The notes under the pieces: model-generated
Database searches by the model: none
What the model saw: the letters and a program-made list of their open reading frames with translations, nothing else
What the model was told of the DNA's origin: nothing
Shown: positions 30,366 through 39,768 of the stretch, piece by piece
Position numbering within the stretch: position 1 is the stretch's first letter
Layout of the letters: each line of letters begins with the position of its first letter
Position numbers and translations under genes: made by a program
DNA from: Nannochloropsis salina CCMP1776
Taxonomy: Eukaryota; Sar; Eustigmatophyceae; Eustigmatales; Monodopsidaceae
Assembly (NCBI GenBank): GCA_004565275.1
Contig: SDOX01000005.1
Coordinates: forward strand, 480,051-544,050
Direction: 5' to 3'
Length of the DNA stretch: 64,000 nucleotides

Positions 30366-32828
30366 ATGCACAGGGCCAGTAAAAAGCCTCCGATTTCCCT
30401 TGAGTCCTCCCTCGTTCAGGACGATCTACCGTGTAAAGTTATTCACGGGATATACATTGGCTCTGTTCACAGTGCTTTCAACTCCGATGCCTTAAGGAAA
30501 TGTGAGATTACGCACATCCTTAATGCCACGGGTGTCCCGTCTGTATTTCCTGAACTCTTCACCTATTTCAATCTGAGCCTTCACGACAACGAGTCGGCCA
30601 ATTTGTTAGCATGTATTCCGGCCGCCTTCGCTTTCATTGAGACAGCTTTTGAAGAAGGAACTGGGGTGCTGATCCACTGCTCAGGGGGTCGGTCCCGTTC
30701 TGCGTCGCTCGTAATAGCCTACTTAATGTCTAAGCTAAAGCTTACCTTCGAGGACGCATTTGCACGTGTACGTGCTGCACGTCCTGTCATTCAACTGAAC
30801 CAAGGGTTTGAAATGCAGCTTCAAGCCTATGAAGATCAGGCATGCGACGTCTACCGAGCTCATCAGCAAGTGCTTCGAATCCGTTTACACTCGTTCGCCG
30901 AAGTACGTCGTCAAGGATCAACGCGCGTATCCACGAAGGAAGCAGGCAGGCAAAACGTCTCTTATGATCAATCGGCTACCTGGGGAACCTATTCTTTTCA
31001 CAGCCCAGAGCAGGAGAGACAGAAAGATCAGCGGCAGCCTCATCCAGTACAGAGCGCAGATTGTGAGCAATCGAAATGGCAACAACACCAGCCGTACGTC
31101 AAGGAGGTCGGAATGCGGAAAGTATGGAGGGAAAGATTAGTCATGTCAAGCACCAAAGGGGTGCCACGACATAGCGCTTACCCTCATCGCATTCACACCC
31201 TCTTTGACAAGAGAGAGCGGCGTTCCCGCGCCAGCCCCCTTCGAGGCTTCAACGCCGACAATAGCGGATCTCCTTCATTTCACTTTGTGCAAAGAAGGGG
31301 TGGAACAGTCACTTATCGAAGCGACTCAAAAGAAGAAGCATGCGGGGAGGACTTCAATATCAGAGACTTCGAGGACACTGGCCATACCTTCTTCAGCAAA
31401 CCCATCTTACCGGTCGTGGGGAAAAGCCCCGAAGTAGCGACCATACGTGATCCTGTCAACTTACAACCTGCTCTCATGCCCCCCTCGAGCTTTGGAGAGA
31501 CTCAAAAAATTTCTCACCTGCAGGCTTTCGAGAGAGGATTGCACTGTGCTGCATGTTTTACTCGCTTGTTCAAGCTGGGAAACGTCCTGATAACGGAGTC
31601 CAGTGAAGGAGAGGATAATCAAGAGCTGCAGCTGACTAAAGGCTTGAGGAGTTTGGAAGCAGTAGAGCCTCATGAGCCACGAAATGAGAAACGCTGTCTT
31701 TTTGCGAGTGTACAGAAGGAGGACAAGCAAAAGGACAAGGAGAAAGTGGAGCAGCGAAATGATTTCGAGGATTGGAAGGCAAAAGAAAAGGTTGGGATGA
31801 CAGAAGGGGAAGAGATGCAAGGGGTTCATGCGGAGTCGGGGGAGGAAAATGACGTCGCCACCGTTGAGAGCGCAGACAATAGGGTTGCTAGTTATAATGA
31901 TGAGAAATGCGTTCATTTCTCATATGGCTGTCACGATGATAGCAGGCGTGTGGAGGATCTCACTCACGCCTGCACATCTAATCAGTCCTCGGTACCGCCC
32001 TCTTCGCCTCATTCGGACGTCTCGCGGTCGACGAATCTGACCATGGCGGCCGCGGCAACGGTCATAGCCGCGAGTATCTCCAGAAAGAAACATCCTAAAC
32101 GATTACCATCTCCGCTTCCAGATGTTTTGAGGGCTGAGTCACCTCATCCACCTCCAGCTCCTTCACATCATCGATTTGTGATGGAATGTGGTCACAACGC
32201 AACATATAAGATGTCCCCTAGGCTGTACTCTCCTGTTTCCTCGGATATACCGACTCCCTTGCACGCGGCTGATGAGGCCGAGGGCTTAACGATGTACCCT
32301 ATCTCAAGTCCTTGTGTGGATGAGGCGCCAGAATCGACGCCAACCTCGCCCGGATCATTCAGCTGCCTTACCCGGACGCAATTGCCAAGTCAAGTGTGGG
32401 CCTGCATGCCTTTATTGGAAGGTTCAAAAGGGATGGGAGAGCGGAGTTTGGCAATCATTCAGGCGGACGAATTGGCATGTCGTCGTTTTCGAACGTGTCA
32501 AAATCGCTGGATTCTCGTTGAAGTGTTGCCATGGATGCACAGTATAGTAAATGAAGCGGAGACGGGCATTTTGTTGTGCCCTGTAATGCACTGCCGAGCA
32601 GAAGTAGGGCGCTGGGATTGGTCCGAACGTGTGCCAATAGGAAGATCGGCAAACAAATCTGATGGAGATTGTAGGGAGGCTACAGGAGAGCGGGTCATCG
32701 ACCGATCAGCAAAGGCACCATCCAATTCGACCACCTTGGCTCAAAAACATGCCGTTGAATCTTCCCAGCACCTCCCATTCATCGGTTTTGACAGCTCTAA
32801 GATAGTCATCGCAGCAACTACAGATTAA
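30366..32828 (+). CDS. YVH1/DUSP12-like dual-specificity phosphatase
   Basis: 820 residues from the ATG at 30366. The 5' end is uncertain: the ATG lies just before a pyrimidine-rich CACAG at 30373 that could be an acceptor, and an exon at 29859-29941 would supply 27 residues in phase. Residues 20-165 are a DSP catalytic domain with general acid LSLHDNES and active site VLIHCSGGRSRSAS (HCx5RS, Cys about 105), ending NQGFEMQLQAYE. Residues 394-397 (CAAC, followed by FTRLF) and 720-760 (CRRFRTCQNRW, PWM, LLCPVMHC, RAEVGRWDW) match the two halves of the YVH1/DUSP12 zinc domain. An acidic disordered insert of roughly 300 residues separates them, and the final Cys pair is missing. YVH1 acts in late 60S ribosome assembly; the same is possible here. 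Confidence 0.82.
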   Translation: MHRASKKPPISLESSLVQDDLPCKVIHGIYIGSVHSAFNSDALRKCEITHILNATGVPSVFPELFTYFNLSLHDNESANLLACIPAAFAFIETAFEEGTGVLIHCSGGRSRSASLVIAYLMSKLKLTFEDAFARVRAARPVIQLNQGFEMQLQAYEDQACDVYRAHQQVLRIRLHSFAEVRRQGSTRVSTKEAGRQNVSYDQSATWGTYSFHSPEQERQKDQRQPHPVQSADCEQSKWQQHQPYVKEVGMRKVWRERLVMSSTKGVPRHSAYPHRIHTLFDKRERRSRASPLRGFNADNSGSPSFHFVQRRGGTVTYRSDSKEEACGEDFNIRDFEDTGHTFFSKPILPVVGKSPEVATIRDPVNLQPALMPPSSFGETQKISHLQAFERGLHCAACFTRLFKLGNVLITESSEGEDNQELQLTKGLRSLEAVEPHEPRNEKRCLFASVQKEDKQKDKEKVEQRNDFEDWKAKEKVGMTEGEEMQGVHAESGEENDVATVESADNRVASYNDEKCVHFSYGCHDDSRRVEDLTHACTSNQSSVPPSSPHSDVSRSTNLTMAAAATVIAASISRKKHPKRLPSPLPDVLRAESPHPPPAPSHHRFVMECGHNATYKMSPRLYSPVSSDIPTPLHAADEAEGLTMYPISSPCVDEAPESTPTSPGSFSCLTRTQLPSQVWACMPLLEGSKGMGERSLAIIQADELACRRFRTCQNRWILVEVLPWMHSIVNEAETGILLCPVMHCRAEVGRWDWSERVPIGRSANKSDGDCREATGERVIDRSAKAPSNSTTLAQKHAVESSQHLPFIGFDSSKIVIAATTD

Positions 32829-33467
32829 TTTTTGAAACTGTCAGGGGTATCAATGAGCATAACTTCTCGTCAAGGCCAAATGAATCGAGGAACACTACAC
32901 TTAAAACAAATGCAGCCGAAGCTATTTGCGATTAAAAACTCCAATTGCCTTGTAGATCAATATTGTATAAACATCTGTCACACCACTTAACTATATTGAG
33001 ACAGCATACACACTGACCGATAAGATGTAATAAACGGAATTGCTTCAAATATAATTATGAAAAGCATGAAATAGAGATGCCAGTCAAGATCATTATTGTT
33101 GTCACGTTTTTAAAAGCTCATAAAGCAAATTTATTGTGAGCGAATGATTTCATGTAAACATGTAGTTACGACATGGCACATAATCGCGTGCATCGAAAGG
33201 GTTTCGAGACGTCACGAGTAGCCGACCGCTCGCCCAATCCCCCGTGGTCGGGGCCGGTGTGCATCTCGCGCCCCAGAGCATTCACCGGTGCACTCACACA
33301 CTGAAGACCTTTGTCTGCCTCATGTGGCATGCTCAGACTTTTGACTAACTTTCTTTTGAACTTGCGTTCCGTGCTACACAGATTCGCGGTATAGCGACGC
33401 TTGGGCCGAAGTAAGGCCGGGACTTGACGGCAAGGGTCCTCCCCTCATCTTCCGCCCGCTTTTACAA
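32829..33467. other. Intergenic region between tandem plus-strand genes
   Basis: AT-rich to about 33180, as expected for 3' sequence, then GC-rich 33190-33460 just upstream of the next start codon. No gene found on either strand. Confidence 0.45.
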
Positions 33468-34379
33468 ATGGCCTCATCCGTCGTGCCTGTGAGGCCACCG
33501 ACTGTGGTTCGGCGGGAGTCTGTAACGTGGCCTACCGATGATCCACCACCTCAGTTGAAAAGTTACGGGTCCTTCTCTTCAAACTGGCGAAGTCAGGCGT
33601 CTACGCTGCTTCCATCATCACAGTCGACAAACGCGGGAAATTTTGTCCACAGTCCCCGTACTGAACGCCGCATACAATGGCGTGCTTTATTGCTGGCAGT
33701 TTCTACCGTACTACTCGCAGCATGTTTCCTTGTAGTCGTAATCATAGTCACTGGTCGCACTTTGGCCAGTCCGCACGAAACCAGCCCCGGCAAGGACGGG
33801 CCACTGAGGACCTTTCCATCCTTGTCCCCGAAAGACAGCTTTAAGCCGGAGGACGAACAGCCGTATCTTCTTGCTGTAGACACCGTCAGCAATGTAAAGG
33901 GGGGCGCTACTGATGCTGTTCCTGGCGCGTATTTAGCAAAAGCTTCCTCGCACGCTAATCCGAGTCCTGGCTACCCATCAAGCGCCCCAGAGGATCCTAA
34001 TATCAAAATTCCCGTGACCATGGGATGCCTTGAAGCTATGTGTGAAAGTTGGATGGCAGCATTGGGTCAGCATCACGGGGATGGGGCAAATCTGACCCTG
34101 CTCGATTGTATACAGCGCACAGGTATGTCCGCTGATGGCACCCGGGCATGCTTTGCTAAGTCGCGTGTCACGGACTCGGCCGAGCGCGTGGGATTGTACC
34201 AGTGTGCAGTTTGCAAGGGTTGCCTCGCTCCGCAGAGCAAAGAAGAGAAAGCCGCGCTCTGCCAGACTGGTTCCGGCAAAAAAAAAACATCCGCCAAGCC
34301 ATCGGCGCCCTCGTCGCATGCTTCCGCGCCTTCGGCAAGTTCATGGGACCGCTATGTTCCCAAGGGCTTTGCGCCTTAA
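33468..34379 (+). CDS. Type II membrane protein with eight-Cys luminal domain
   Basis: Intronless, 303 residues. A polar N-terminal tail of about 70 residues is followed by one membrane segment (WRALLLAVSTVLLAACFLVVVIIV, about 71-94), a Pro/Ser/Asp-rich stem, and a C-terminal domain from about residue 180 with eight cysteines (GC, MC, DC, AC, QCAVCKGC, LC), ending in a Lys/Ser/Ala-rich tail. The type II topology with a stem is typical of Golgi or secretory residents. The Cys-rich part could be a disulphide-bonded domain. I do not recognise the family. Composition and codon use resemble the neighbours. Confidence 0.72.
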   Translation: MASSVVPVRPPTVVRRESVTWPTDDPPPQLKSYGSFSSNWRSQASTLLPSSQSTNAGNFVHSPRTERRIQWRALLLAVSTVLLAACFLVVVIIVTGRTLASPHETSPGKDGPLRTFPSLSPKDSFKPEDEQPYLLAVDTVSNVKGGATDAVPGAYLAKASSHANPSPGYPSSAPEDPNIKIPVTMGCLEAMCESWMAALGQHHGDGANLTLLDCIQRTGMSADGTRACFAKSRVTDSAERVGLYQCAVCKGCLAPQSKEEKAALCQTGSGKKKTSAKPSAPSSHASAPSASSWDRYVPKGFAP

Positions 34380-34824
34380 AAGGTCAATAAGATCAACAGG
34401 AAATTATTCCTGGTGGGAAGCTGACTGTCTTGTCGGTCAATTTTGATAGCATGAGTTCCACGGGGGAAAGAGAAATCGCTCACAAAGTCAAATTTACTAG
34501 AGGGTTGACATCCTTACGGATATGGCGCGTGCATAGACTGACAACATATGAGTATACCATGTTTAAAGTAAAGGCAATAGCAGACGTTTCTGATGCTGGA
34601 GCCAGTAGAAGTACTTTTTGTTTCTTGCCAAAAAAATGACTCGCTTTCGTGTCTTGGCACAAGGTCTCCGAAAGACCTTGACAAACAGTTCGACACTCAT
34701 TTGTCATGGCGTTCTCATCTTAAAGATTCGATTCAAGAATTGAGGAAGGTGGAAGAAGAAAGCAGTTAACCATAGGCTGCATGTGTCCTTTCGGGGGAAA
34801 TTGTCTGGGGCCTTTGGGCAGAAG
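34380..34824. other. Intergenic between convergent genes
   Basis: 3' regions of the Cys-rich membrane protein and syntaxin-16 genes. No gene recognised. Confidence 0.4.
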
Positions 34825-36052
34825 TCACCGATGCTTGATGATAAGTATGAGGACCATGACAAAAATCGAGCAGAGCAAGCAGACGATGCATCGCGTCGCC
34901 TTGGCCGACTTTTGGCTCTCCTCGGCCCTGACCAGCTGGTGCACCCCCTCCTTTGTGTGCTCCACCACCTGCTCCATGTTGAAGTCGATCCGATCGAGCA
35001 CGGTCCCCTGGTCGATGACCAACACGGCCAGCTCCCTGAATATCTGCGAGAGCTCCTCGATGGACCGGGCGATGTGCTGGATCTCCCGGTCCCTCTCCGC
35101 CGTAGTCACCTCCTGCTCCTCCAAAACGGCCAGTTGCTCCGGCGTGAACCCACCCTCCATCCCGTTTTCTTCCCGCGCGCGTCGCTCCGTCTCCAAAGTA
35201 TCATGGCCGGCAGCAAGGAAGTCGAAGAGTGGAGCGGCGCCGGACTTCTGTGCTTTTAATTGAGCCATGTAATGCTTCTGCGAGGCCCGAAATTCGATCG
35301 ACAACGCCTGAATTCGTTTTGCCATGGATTTTTGTACATTTCGTGTCACAAGCTTTTCCGTCCCTCCTCCTCCATCTGCCCCTCCCCCCCCCATCTGTTT
35401 GAGCGCCGATTCCGCCTCCCGGAGCATCCCCGTGATCTCCTGCGTCATGAAGTCGATGTCCCGCTCGCGCGCCGCCTCGCTGTCGTCGAACCCCACCAAC
35501 AATCGCTTTCGATGCAGGGCCTCTAATTCCTTCATTTTGGCCTCTATTTGGGCCGTCAATGTGTCCACACGGTCCACTAAATCAACCCATGCTGGCGGTA
35601 ATTGCATGCGTGCGGCCGCCCACCCTGTGTTACTGTCTTGCGAAGCGTCCTCCAAGAGGCCACTGTCCATCGTGTAGCCGCTCAGGGGGGAGAGAGAATT
35701 GCGGCCTATTATCTTATTGTATATGTGTACGAAGAGTAGTTTGAGCAATGATCTTTCTACAGAAACGTCTGTGAAATCGCTGAGTCGTCATATACAGGAG
35801 AGGTCATAACGTCTCAGTGGTCCGATCAACAGGGAATTTACGTGGCTATTTTGGCTGCCCTGTTCATCCCTACACCATGTTTCTGTACACATGCCATCCG
35901 ATGCGCTTTGCTGCTCCATATTTTTGCCAACCCAGTGTCTAATTTGCTACCCCCACCTTCCTGAGCTCCGCTTCGGCCCCTGATTTCCGCCATCTTACCT
36001 TGGCCGTTGTCCTGTAGTCGACATACTTCCGTGTCAAATCCCGCGTCGCCAT
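34825..36052 (-). CDS. STX16: Syntaxin-16/Tlg2-type Qa-SNARE
   Basis: Two exons (36052-35999 and 35712-34825) join in phase to 313 residues. Exon 1 encodes MATRDLTRKYVDYRTTAK, matching the syntaxin-16 start MATRRLTDAFLLLRN. Exon 2 holds the Habc domain (PPAWVDLVDRVDTLTAQIEAKM, ELEALHRKR, ITTQEIT-like DFMTQEIT). The SNARE motif runs from about residue 215 (TPEQLAVLEEQEVTTAERDRE, with the zero-layer Gln in LVIDQGTVLDRID), and a C-terminal membrane anchor is followed by KHR. Syntaxin-16/Tlg2 mediates endosome-to-trans-Golgi fusion. The intron is 286 nt, with donor GTAAGA. Acceptor choice at 35713 (AATAAG) is set by reading phase. Confidence 0.92.
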
Positions 36053-36511
36053 ACGTGTTGCGTGGTTCCGTCGTGGCAACGGAGGAGGAGGCCGTGCTTT
36101 GTTGAAGAGAAAAGGAGAGGGGAAGCGGTGCCAAGGAAGGTGGAACAAGACCGGAGGCAGCCGTCACGCCCTCCTAAGCTGCGTCTCGCCTTTTCCTCGT
36201 GATATTCCTCCGCCACGCCCGCGGCCCACAGGCCAGCTTGATTGCAAAAGGCTCCCTCTCTTAGTGCTGGGCATGAGTAAAGGCAGAGGGCATTGAGGGG
36301 TTCCAGGAACAGGGTAACATAATCGAACGCGAGACTTCGCGCGAGGCAGCGAGAGGGAGAGCACGAGGCAGCAAGTCAGGCAGCCCCCCCTTCTTGGTTC
36401 GCGGGGAATTTTTCACTCTTCGTCATCGAGGACGCAAATTTAAAGGGGAAAATTGGTCTCCATGCCTGTGACGAGTGTTTCCTTTCCTCAAATTGTATCA
36501 TCGTTCTGTAC
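36053..36511. other. Divergent promoter region (syntaxin-16 and MOCOS)
   Basis: Purine-rich near 36070-36130 and 36330-36370. No gene or RNA seen. Confidence 0.45.
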
Positions 36512-39500
36512 ATGCATCACAGGCAACATCACCCCACACATGCGTCGCCTATAAATCGCAGCACATGGGATGACAAACAACAGGAAATGACTGCCATCCC
36601 AGATCCTTCAGTGACCTCTGTGCATCCGAGTGCAGCTCGTTTGAGCAAAGCGGCATTCCTGGACGTGTACACTGCATACGGATATCGAGAGATCACTCAG
36701 GACAACGGCGGCAGTGCCGCCCCATGCGCCTTCAACATCGAAAAGCAGGCGGAACCGGGGAAGTTTCAGGAGTCTGCGAGGACGACACTTTGCAGGGACG
36801 TTGAACCAAATCCTGGTTCCAGCTTATGTAGTAAGCCCACACCCGAAACGCTGATTGTGGGTGCGCTTGAGCACGCCCGGCAGGACTCCGCAACCCCTAC
36901 TCCTTGTTCAGATGCGGAGATCGTACCCGTCGACACGTTACGACGGCAAGAATTTCCTGCCCTTTATCATCCTCGTGAAAATCCTCAGGGCGCTATTTAT
37001 CTGGATCATGCTGGAGCCACATTGTACGCTCAATCGCAGATAGCCCGTTGTCATTCCCACTTGCAAGAAAGCATATTTGGTAACCCACATAGTAAGGGGC
37101 CCGTGGCAAGTGCCACTGCAGACTTAGTGGAGGAGGCTCGCAGCTCTGTGCTTGCCCATTTTCACGCTCCTCCTGAGGACTGGACCGTGGTCTTCACATC
37201 AGGCGCCACAGCAGCACTCAAGATGGCCGCCGAGCTCTTCCCCTGGCGCGGACGCGGGGCAAGTCGGTTGGTCTACGCGCACAACGCCCACACCAGTGTC
37301 CTGGGTATGCGGGAAATAGCGCTGGAGGCTGGAGCGGGTTTTGCCTGTTTGCCACCCTCTGTCCAGTACGGTGAGATGGCCGATGTGGCCCTGGCGGCCG
37401 CCCTGCACGAAACAATGCACCAGACTGGCTCCTCTTCCCCATCCCCCCGTCACGAAAATGGCGTCAGCACAGAAGACGCATCCACCGTGACGTTTTCCGA
37501 GACAGAGCATTTGCTGGTGCTCCCTGCCGAGTGCAACTTCTCCGGGCGGAAGCTGGACTGGGCACGTTTGCGGCAGGCCCTGGCGCGGCTTCGGACCACC
37601 GAACCAGGGCAGCGCGTGAGCGTGCTACTGGATGTCGCAAAGTATGTGGGTACGAGCCCTCTGGACCTGGGCTCGTTCCAAGAAGGGGAGGTGGACATGC
37701 TTTCTCTGAGCTTTTATAAATTATTCGGGTACCCCACCGGGCTGGGCTGCCTCTTGGTGCGGTCGTCCCTCGCCCGCCGCTGGCTCTCGGAGACCCGGGG
37801 GAGTTCCGCTGCCCCGCACATTCCTCTCAACACCCACTCTCGCCATGTGCGCCGCCGGTATTTTGGTGGTGGGACCGTGTTGGCTGCCGTTCCCGAAACG
37901 GATTATCGACTCTTGCGGCCTGAGCCAGCCAGGCGCTTGGCGGACGGCACGGAGGATTTCTTGGGCATTATTTCCCTGAGAGAAGGGTTTCGTTTTCTCG
38001 ACGAAGTCCTTGGGGGAATAGAACGCGTCAGGGCACACACGTGGGCGCTGACGCGGTTCTGCTACGAGCAGCTCTCAAGCCTTCGACATGCCAACGGGCA
38101 GCACGTGTGCGTCATGTACAGCTTGCCTCCCGCCAGTCCCGCGCGGCAAGGACCAGTGGTCACGTTCAATGTGCGAAGGGCAGACGGATCGATTGCCGGG
38201 TACTCGGAGGTGGAGAAACTCGCGACCTTGCATGGCATACAGCTTCGCACGGGCTGCTTTTGCAATCCGGGGGCTTGTCAGGAGGCTCTGGGGCTGTCCG
38301 TGGAGGACGTGCAAGCGCAGCTGAACGCTGGGCATGTGTGTTGGGACGACAACGACTTGATAGAGGGAAGACCCACGGGGGCGGTGCGCGTCTCTTTTGG
38401 CTACATGTCGACCTGGGAAGACGTGACTGCATTTTTGCATGTAATCGACAAGTATTTTGTGAGCAAAACGGCCATGGCGGAGGCAGCGGACGCGTCGACA
38501 CCCCCTTTCCATGCTCTATCATTCGATAAAAGGGAACCCCTTGGGTCTCCCTCGACCTTATCACTACGCCTTGGCAGTATCTTTTTGTACCCCATCAAAT
38601 CGTGCGCGGCAATGTCTGTTGAAGCATGGCCAGTCGGTCCCACGGGATTGCTTTTCGACCGAGAATGGGCCCTGGTGGACGGGCACGGCCAGGCACTGCG
38701 TCTGAACAAGGTAGCCCAGATGCGGTTCATAAGACCCCGCGTTGATCTCGAGAGACAAGAGCTAGTGGTAGCGGCACCAGGGATGCCGGATCTTGCTCTC
38801 AGTGTCCGCCTTGTGCCCACTCCTGACCACGTCCGGGATGTGAGTGTATGCGGGCAGGCATGTCAAGGATTGGGCTATCAAGGCGCTGCGGGCATAGACG
38901 CTTGGTTCACAAGGTTTCTCAAGCGAAGTTGTAGCTTGGTGCGAGCGTGTCCGTACTCCCAGAAGCGCCGGTCCCGAACGGTTGTGGAGACTCACAGAAC
39001 AGATCCTGTCGCGACGACGACAGGAGACAGGGCAGAGCGGAAGGAGATCAATTTCACCAACGAGGCCCAGTTTCTGCTCATCTCCTCAGCATCGGTGGCC
39101 CATCTAAATGATCTCATTGCTCAGCAAGTCGATTTGGACTACGCTCTCTGTTATGAGGGTGTGCGAAGCGACCGCTGTTATGTGACATTAGAAAACTTCA
39201 GGCCCAATTTGGTGATTGACGGCGGTGTGGCTCACCAAGAGGACTTATGGAAAAGCGTTGATGTCCTCCCCGGAGATAGAGATGAGGGTGGAGACCAAGG
39301 TAGGGAGGTCGGTTTAGAGATGGGCGTGAGGCTTAAAGTAACGGGCCCTTGCGCGAGGTGTTCCATGGTAAACATTGATCATCGTTGCGATCTGTCCGCG
39401 TCAAAGAAGAAGGGCTCGGGCCCGGCGATGACATCAGACGACGAAAAAGTACTTCCGGCACAGGTAGCCCCCGTACTTAAAATGCTGGCTTCCTATCGGC

Positions 39501-39631
39501 GAGAAAAGGCGAACATCTACTTCGGGCAGTTTTTAGCCTTTGATGACCTGGTTGGGAGAGGCTTTCAAGGATGGCTACGGACAGGAGCTGTTGTACAGGC
39601 ACAGCGGCGGTCCGGTGAGGGTGCAACATAA
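36512..39631 (+). CDS. MOCOS: Molybdenum cofactor sulfurase (NifS-like plus MOSC domains)
   Basis: Intronless, 1039 residues, longer than the usual 820-890 because of about 130 unplaced N-terminal residues. The aminotransferase class V part begins with AIYLDHAGATLYAQSQI and includes FGNPHSKGP, FTSGATAALKM, the PLP-lysine loop SFYKLFGYPTGLG, and the catalytic loop RTGCFCNPGACQ, whose Cys receives the sulfane sulfur. The MOSC half starts near residue 690 (LGSIFLYPIKSCAAMSVEAW) and includes FDREWALVD, LRLNKV, NEAQFLLIS, FRPNLVI and a final Cys pair in GPCARCSMVNID. The enzyme converts the oxo to the sulfido form of Mo-co for aldehyde oxidase/xanthine dehydrogenase. All key residues appear intact. 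A second in-frame Met near residue 26 is an alternative start. Confidence 0.94.
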   Translation: MHHRQHHPTHASPINRSTWDDKQQEMTAIPDPSVTSVHPSAARLSKAAFLDVYTAYGYREITQDNGGSAAPCAFNIEKQAEPGKFQESARTTLCRDVEPNPGSSLCSKPTPETLIVGALEHARQDSATPTPCSDAEIVPVDTLRRQEFPALYHPRENPQGAIYLDHAGATLYAQSQIARCHSHLQESIFGNPHSKGPVASATADLVEEARSSVLAHFHAPPEDWTVVFTSGATAALKMAAELFPWRGRGASRLVYAHNAHTSVLGMREIALEAGAGFACLPPSVQYGEMADVALAAALHETMHQTGSSSPSPRHENGVSTEDASTVTFSETEHLLVLPAECNFSGRKLDWARLRQALARLRTTEPGQRVSVLLDVAKYVGTSPLDLGSFQEGEVDMLSLSFYKLFGYPTGLGCLLVRSSLARRWLSETRGSSAAPHIPLNTHSRHVRRRYFGGGTVLAAVPETDYRLLRPEPARRLADGTEDFLGIISLREGFRFLDEVLGGIERVRAHTWALTRFCYEQLSSLRHANGQHVCVMYSLPPASPARQGPVVTFNVRRADGSIAGYSEVEKLATLHGIQLRTGCFCNPGACQEALGLSVEDVQAQLNAGHVCWDDNDLIEGRPTGAVRVSFGYMSTWEDVTAFLHVIDKYFVSKTAMAEAADASTPPFHALSFDKREPLGSPSTLSLRLGSIFLYPIKSCAAMSVEAWPVGPTGLLFDREWALVDGHGQALRLNKVAQMRFIRPRVDLERQELVVAAPGMPDLALSVRLVPTPDHVRDVSVCGQACQGLGYQGAAGIDAWFTRFLKRSCSLVRACPYSQKRRSRTVVETHRTDPVATTTGDRAERKEINFTNEAQFLLISSASVAHLNDLIAQQVDLDYALCYEGVRSDRCYVTLENFRPNLVIDGGVAHQEDLWKSVDVLPGDRDEGGDQGREVGLEMGVRLKVTGPCARCSMVNIDHRCDLSASKKKGSGPAMTSDDEKVLPAQVAPVLKMLASYRREKANIYFGQFLAFDDLVGRGFQGWLRTGAVVQAQRRSGEGAT

Positions 39632-39768
39632 ATGCGAAGAAATGTATTATTCAAAATGAGATGGCAAATGCATGCGTAAATGTTCCTGGTGAGAATCACG
39701 TTTAGCTCTTACTTTGTGTACATGCGAGAAACGAGGGGAGAAAGTCAGTCACATCGATAACAACGCTC

